From CAZXDS01 sp964639525 (GTDB lineage: Bacteria; Bacteroidota; Ignavibacteria; Ignavibacteriales; Melioribacteraceae), in contig CAZXDS010000136.1 in the NCBI GenBank assembly GCA_964639525.1, forward strand, positions 1 through 9,285: 9,285 bases of DNA, in the 5' to 3' direction. The stretch's first letter is position 1. Every line of letters starts with the position of its first letter. The notes beneath the pieces are model-generated. The model was not told the DNA's origin. It ran no database searches and saw only the letters and a list, made by a program, of their open reading frames with translations. Below are positions 6,365 to 9,285 of this stretch, one piece after another. The position numbers and the translations under genes are program-made.

Positions 6365-6530
6365 TTATTCTGAAAGCAATATAATTAATATCAAAATTTT
6401 TTGGGAGATGAATGTGTCAACAAAATTAACTTTTAAATTGAAAATCCAATTGCAAAAATGGGAGTAATAAAAAATGCCCCCTTTTGAAAGAATAATTAAA
6501 TTTAATTACGTTATGCAAAACATTACGGTC

Positions 6531-6660
6531 AATTGCCACGACCTTTAGTTCGTGGAGCAATTTATAAAAAGCATATGGCTTCAGCCATATTATCGCACAA
6601 AAAGAAGCTAAAGTCCAGACATATCTTGTCCCTTTTCCCCAGCACTATAAGCCCGGGGAA
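6531..6660. repeat. REP/MITE-like cluster of three hairpins
   Basis: Three palindromes follow each other in a stretch visibly richer in G and C than its flanks. The first (6531-6562) pairs AATTGC with GCAATT and CACGA with TCGTG around a CCTTTAGT loop, with a 2-base bulge. The second (6573-6590) pairs ATATGGCT with AGCCATAT around a 2-base loop. The third (6635-6660) pairs TTCCCC with GGGGAA around 14 bases. CTAAAG at 6608-6613 is also complementary to the first loop. The arrangement resembles repetitive extragenic palindromes or a short non-autonomous mobile element. No transposase is present in the window. Confidence 0.55.
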
Positions 6661-6733
6661 TTAAAAAGTGAATTCAAAATCGATTTAAGTAAATGATATC
6701 TTTTTATTTAACATAAATGTTCATAATTTTAAA

Positions 6734-6768
6734 GTTGATATAAAAAAAGATATATAACTCTACTTTTG
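6734..6768 (+). promoter_or_regulatory. Candidate Bacteroidota-type promoter of icd
   Basis: TACTTTTG (6761-6768) is an exact match to the TAnnTTTG -7 element of Bacteroidota housekeeping promoters. A partial -33 element (GTTG, 6734-6737) lies 23 bases upstream, at the long end of the accepted spacing. Transcription would start about 30 bases before the ATG. Confidence 0.33.
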
Positions 6769-6807
6769 AAAAAAAAATTATTTTTCTATTAAATAAAAGG
6801 TATTAAA

Positions 6808-9036
6808 ATGACCCCTAATAAAATTATTTGGACTAAAACCGATGAAGCTCCTTTTTTGGCATCTTATTCATTACTCCCGATTGTTAAAGCATTTACAAAA
6901 GGAACAGGAATAGAGATTGAGACAAAAGACATTTCGCTCGCCAGCCGAATTAAAGCTAATTTTCCTGAAAGATTAAATGAGGGACAAAAAGTTCCGGACG
7001 ATTTAGCTGAATTGGGAAAAATTGTAAAGACTCCTGATGCTAATGTAATTAAGCTTCCAAACATTAGTGCTTCAATTCCACAACTAACTGCTACAATTAA
7101 AGAACTTCAAACAAATGGTTTCAACATCCCGGATTATCCGGAAGAGCCAAAAAATGAAGAAGAATTAGAATTGCAAGCAAGATTTGCTAAAAATCTTGGT
7201 TCCGCTGTAAATCCGGTTCTTCGTGAAGGAAATTCAGACAGGCGTCCGGCAGCTGCTGTTAAGAAGTTTGCCAAAACGAACCCTCATAAAATGATGAAAC
7301 CTTGGCCGGAATCCGGTTCAAAAACACATGTTGCTCATATGACCGAAAATGATTTTTTCGGAAATGAAATTTCCACAACAATGGAAAAGGAAACCGATGT
7401 AAAATTTATTTTTGAGAACGCTAATGGCGAAGAAACAGTTCTAAAAGAAAAACTTCATTTGCTCGAAGGTGAGGTGTTAGATGTAACGGTAATGAATGTA
7501 GCATCATTGCGTAAATTTTTTGAGGAACAAATTGAAAAAGCGAAAAAAGAAAATATTCTTCTTTCTCTACATCTTAAAGCAACTATGATGAAAATATCTG
7601 ACCCGATTATGTTTGGTCATGCAGTTTCGGTTTACTACAAAGATGCACTTGAAAAACATGCTGAAACGCTTAAAGAAATCGGTGCCAATGTAAACAACGG
7701 ATTAGCTGATGTTTTGAAAAAATTGGATAAATTGCCCGACGACAAAAAGACGGAAATTTTATCCGATTTTAATAAGGTTTACGAAACTCGTCCGGATTTG
7801 GCTATGGTTGACACAAGAACGGGAAAAACAAATTTACACGTTCCCAGCGATGTTATTATTGATGCTTCAATGCCGGTTGTTATTCGCGATGGCGGCAAAA
7901 TGTGGAATAAAAATGAAGAATTGCAGGATTGCGTTGCAATGATTCCAGACCGCACTTACGCTACATTTTATCAAGTTGTTATTGAAGATGCACAGAAAAA
8001 CGGGCAGTTTGATCCAACTACAATGGGAAATGTAGCAAACGTAGGACTAATGGCTAAGAAAGCGGAGGAATACGGTTCGCACGATAAAACATTTGAAGCT
8101 ATGGATAACGGAAAAATTAAGGTAGTTGATTTTAACGGAAATACTGTTCTGGAAAGACCGGTTGAAAAAGGAGATATTTTTAGAGGATGCCAAGCAAAAG
8201 ATATTCCAATTAAGGATTGGATTGGTTTGGCAGTAAGACGAGCAAGAGCTACCGGTTCACCGGCAATTTTTTGGCTTGATGAAAATAGAGCACATGATGC
8301 TCAAATAATCAAAAAGGTAAATAAATATTTGCCGGAACACGACACTACGGGTTTGGATATTAGAATAATGGCTCCTGACGATGCTATGAGATTTTCACTC
8401 GAAAGAGTACGAAAAGGATTAAATACAATCTCAGTTACGGGAAATGCTCTGCGTGATTACTTAACGGATTTATTTCCTATTCTTGAATTAGGAACAAGTG
8501 CAAGAATGTTGTCAATTGTTCCGCTGTTGAACGGCGGCGGATTGTTTGAAACCGGTGCCGGCGGCTCGGCGCCAAAACATGTTCAGCAGTTTTTGCAAGA
8601 AGGACATTTAAGATGGGATTCTCTCGGCGAATATTGCGCTTTGGTGCCTTCAATTGAAATGATTGCTGAAAAATATAATAATACAAAAGCTGCAGTTATT
8701 GCGGAAACACTTGATATTGCAGTCGGTAAATATTTGGAAAATAGTAAAATGCCTTCGAGAAAAGTAAATGAAATAGACAACAGAGGTGCCACTTTTTATC
8801 TTGCAATGTATTGGGCTGAAACTCTTGCGGAACAAGATAAAGATACGGAATTAAAGGCTCGCTTTGAGCAAGTTGCAAAAGATTTGAAAGAAAATGAAGA
8901 GAAAATCTATTCCGAATTACTTGCTGTACAAGGCAAACCGGTTGAAATAGGCGGGTATTATTTACCTAATGATAATTGGACTGAGAAAGCAATGAGACCA
9001 AGTGAAACTTTAAATTCAATAATTGATTCACTTTAA
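6808..9036 (+). CDS. icd: Isocitrate dehydrogenase, NADP-dependent, monomeric type
   Basis: This cytosolic enzyme oxidatively decarboxylates isocitrate to 2-oxoglutarate, making NADPH in the TCA cycle. At 742 residues it has the full length of the monomeric family, which is unrelated in size to the dimeric Icd. Active-site residues known from the Azotobacter vinelandii enzyme are all present. GSAVNPVLREGNSDRR (131-146) supplies Ser132, Asn135, Arg139 and Arg145. HLKATMMK (255-262) supplies the catalytic-region Lys257. The metal ligands are Asp352, Asp550 and Asp554. GGSAPKHVQQF (585-595), Arg602 and Arg651 lie in the NADP site. From about residue 255 on, numbering runs two ahead of A. vinelandii. 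The ATG has AAAGG seven bases upstream. The gene stands alone, divergent from the minus-strand set, with its own promoter region and an intrinsic terminator 23 bp past the stop. I see no frameshift or lost residue. Confidence 0.97.
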   Translation: MTPNKIIWTKTDEAPFLASYSLLPIVKAFTKGTGIEIETKDISLASRIKANFPERLNEGQKVPDDLAELGKIVKTPDANVIKLPNISASIPQLTATIKELQTNGFNIPDYPEEPKNEEELELQARFAKNLGSAVNPVLREGNSDRRPAAAVKKFAKTNPHKMMKPWPESGSKTHVAHMTENDFFGNEISTTMEKETDVKFIFENANGEETVLKEKLHLLEGEVLDVTVMNVASLRKFFEEQIEKAKKENILLSLHLKATMMKISDPIMFGHAVSVYYKDALEKHAETLKEIGANVNNGLADVLKKLDKLPDDKKTEILSDFNKVYETRPDLAMVDTRTGKTNLHVPSDVIIDASMPVVIRDGGKMWNKNEELQDCVAMIPDRTYATFYQVVIEDAQKNGQFDPTTMGNVANVGLMAKKAEEYGSHDKTFEAMDNGKIKVVDFNGNTVLERPVEKGDIFRGCQAKDIPIKDWIGLAVRRARATGSPAIFWLDENRAHDAQIIKKVNKYLPEHDTTGLDIRIMAPDDAMRFSLERVRKGLNTISVTGNALRDYLTDLFPILELGTSARMLSIVPLLNGGGLFETGAGGSAPKHVQQFLQEGHLRWDSLGEYCALVPSIEMIAEKYNNTKAAVIAETLDIAVGKYLENSKMPSRKVNEIDNRGATFYLAMYWAETLAEQDKDTELKARFEQVAKDLKENEEKIYSELLAVQGKPVEIGGYYLPNDNWTEKAMRPSETLNSIIDSL

Positions 9037-9059
9037 TTACTTAAAGCAAATTTAGAAAA

Positions 9060-9091
9060 GGGAATTAGCTTTTGGCTGATTCCCTTTTTTT
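9060..9091 (+). terminator. Intrinsic terminator of icd
   Basis: GGGAATTAGC (9060-9069) pairs with GCTGATTCCC (9075-9084), a 10-bp stem with one G-T wobble and a 5-base loop. Seven T residues follow (9085-9091). Four A residues before the stem mean it may also work in the opposite direction. Confidence 0.88.
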
Positions 9092-9180
9092 GTTAATTTT
9101 GAACAGTAAATAAACCAAGCTAGATTGTAAATTCTGGCTGAGTTCTAATAATGACAGCATTCTGTAATTATGCAGTATTT

Positions 9181-9267
9181 ACTCAGATTGACCGCTACGC
9201 TAATCAATCTGAGTTACAAATCGTAGCACAAGATTGGTTAGTCCGCTTTTGGGACGGTCAATCTGTG
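9181..9267. repeat. Two adjacent related hairpins with an alternative pairing (REP/MITE-like)
   Basis: The first hairpin pairs ACTCAGATTGA (9181-9191) perfectly with TCAATCTGAGT (9204-9214) around 12 bases. The second pairs CACA(A)GATTG (9227-9236) with CAATCTGTG (9259-9267), with an inner GTCC/GGAC stem (9241-9244, 9252-9255) around GCTTTTG. Both share the AGATTG/CAATCT core. CAGATTGACCG (9184-9194) is also the exact complement of CGGTCAATCTG (9255-9265), so the whole element can fold as one larger stem. The rest of the 9093-9285 tail shows no gene. This is probably a repetitive palindromic element or the edge of a mobile one that continues past the window. Confidence 0.5.
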
Positions 9268-9285
9268 AATAAAAATAGAAAATGC

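Larger units (their letters stand above)
6290..6807. other. 518-bp divergent intergenic region: two promoters and a hairpin cluster
   Basis: This gap separates the minus-strand gene set from icd. From left to right it holds a candidate promoter and inverted repeat for the NTF2-like gene (6336-6375), AT-rich sequence with no convincing gene (6376-6530), a cluster of palindromes (6531-6660), and the icd promoter region (6661-6807). A 10-bp inverted repeat, ATATCTTTTT (6696-6705) with AAAAAGATAT (6744-6753), lies just before the proposed icd promoter core. A 19-codon reading frame at 6408-6467 is too short and featureless to call. Confidence 0.7.

Noticed and set aside
6408..6467. A 19-codon plus-strand reading frame (MNVSTKLTFKLKIQLQKWE) with GGGAG just upstream
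   Set aside because: The GGGAG abuts the ATG too closely, though a GTG six bases on is better placed. It is very short, has no recognisable features and sits in AT-rich intergenic DNA, so it is most likely chance.
6718..6730. TGTTCATAATTTT upstream of icd, identical to 3616-3628 upstream of the LysR gene
   Set aside because: A 13-base match of this composition is expected by chance in 9 kb of AT-rich DNA, and its GTTCATAA core also occurs inside a coding region at 3693-3700. It is not evidence of co-regulation by itself.
8477..8878. Four minus-strand frames of 60-69 codons inside icd
   Set aside because: They lie wholly within the conserved C-terminal half of isocitrate dehydrogenase, overlap each other and have no supporting signals.
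1..9285. tRNA, rRNA, CRISPR or known riboswitch
   Set aside because: I saw no T-arm-like motifs with matching acceptor stems, no regularly spaced direct repeats and no recognisable aptamer cores by eye. A covariance-model scan would be needed to exclude small RNAs, especially at 6531-6660 and 9181-9267.

Overview
The window is AT-rich and reads like a chromosomal segment from the Bacteroidota/Chlorobi/Ignavibacteriota lineage. The best taxonomic clue is the secreted beta-helix protein at the left end: it finishes in a 'YPNPFNPTTTI ... LPSGIYFYQL' tail, the sorting-domain signature common in Ignavibacteria and relatives. Weak Shine-Dalgarno sequences, several TTG starts and one promoter-like sequence of the Bacteroidota type fit that reading. 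The placement is an inference from style, not a phylogeny.

Layout. Seven genes lie on the minus strand between 6289 and 30. In transcription order they are: an NTF2/SnoaL-like small protein (6289-5819); a short-chain dehydrogenase/reductase (5614-4907); a MocA-like nucleotidyltransferase (4906-4292); a VOC/glyoxalase-fold protein with an N-terminal membrane anchor (4188-3661); a LysR-type regulator (3603-2716); a YeiH-family putative sulfate exporter (2636 or 2663 to 1707); and a secreted right-handed beta-helix protein with a C-terminal sorting domain (1517-30). On the plus strand, read divergently, is a full-length monomeric NADP-dependent isocitrate dehydrogenase (6808-9036) followed by a clear intrinsic terminator.

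How the genes may work together. The LysR gene and the YeiH transporter form a regulator/transporter pair. A perfect 19-bp inverted repeat containing a T-N11-A LysR-type box lies between them, and a weaker dyad lies just before the regulator start. The reductase and the nucleotidyltransferase are unusually tight: the TAA stop of the first is followed directly by the TTG start of the second, in the same frame. The isocitrate dehydrogenase is a stand-alone TCA-cycle gene.

Non-coding structure. The 518-bp gap between the NTF2-like gene and icd holds a candidate promoter for each gene and a cluster of hairpins (6531-6660) that looks like a REP/MITE-type palindromic repeat. Downstream of icd, 9181-9267 holds two adjacent hairpins sharing an AGATTG/CAATCT core, which can also pair with each other in an alternative fold. 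I see no rRNA, tRNA, CRISPR array, transposase or phage gene. I do not see convincing evidence of a new defence or mobile system. The points most worth checking are the same-frame gene junction, the LysR operator pair and the two repeat clusters.
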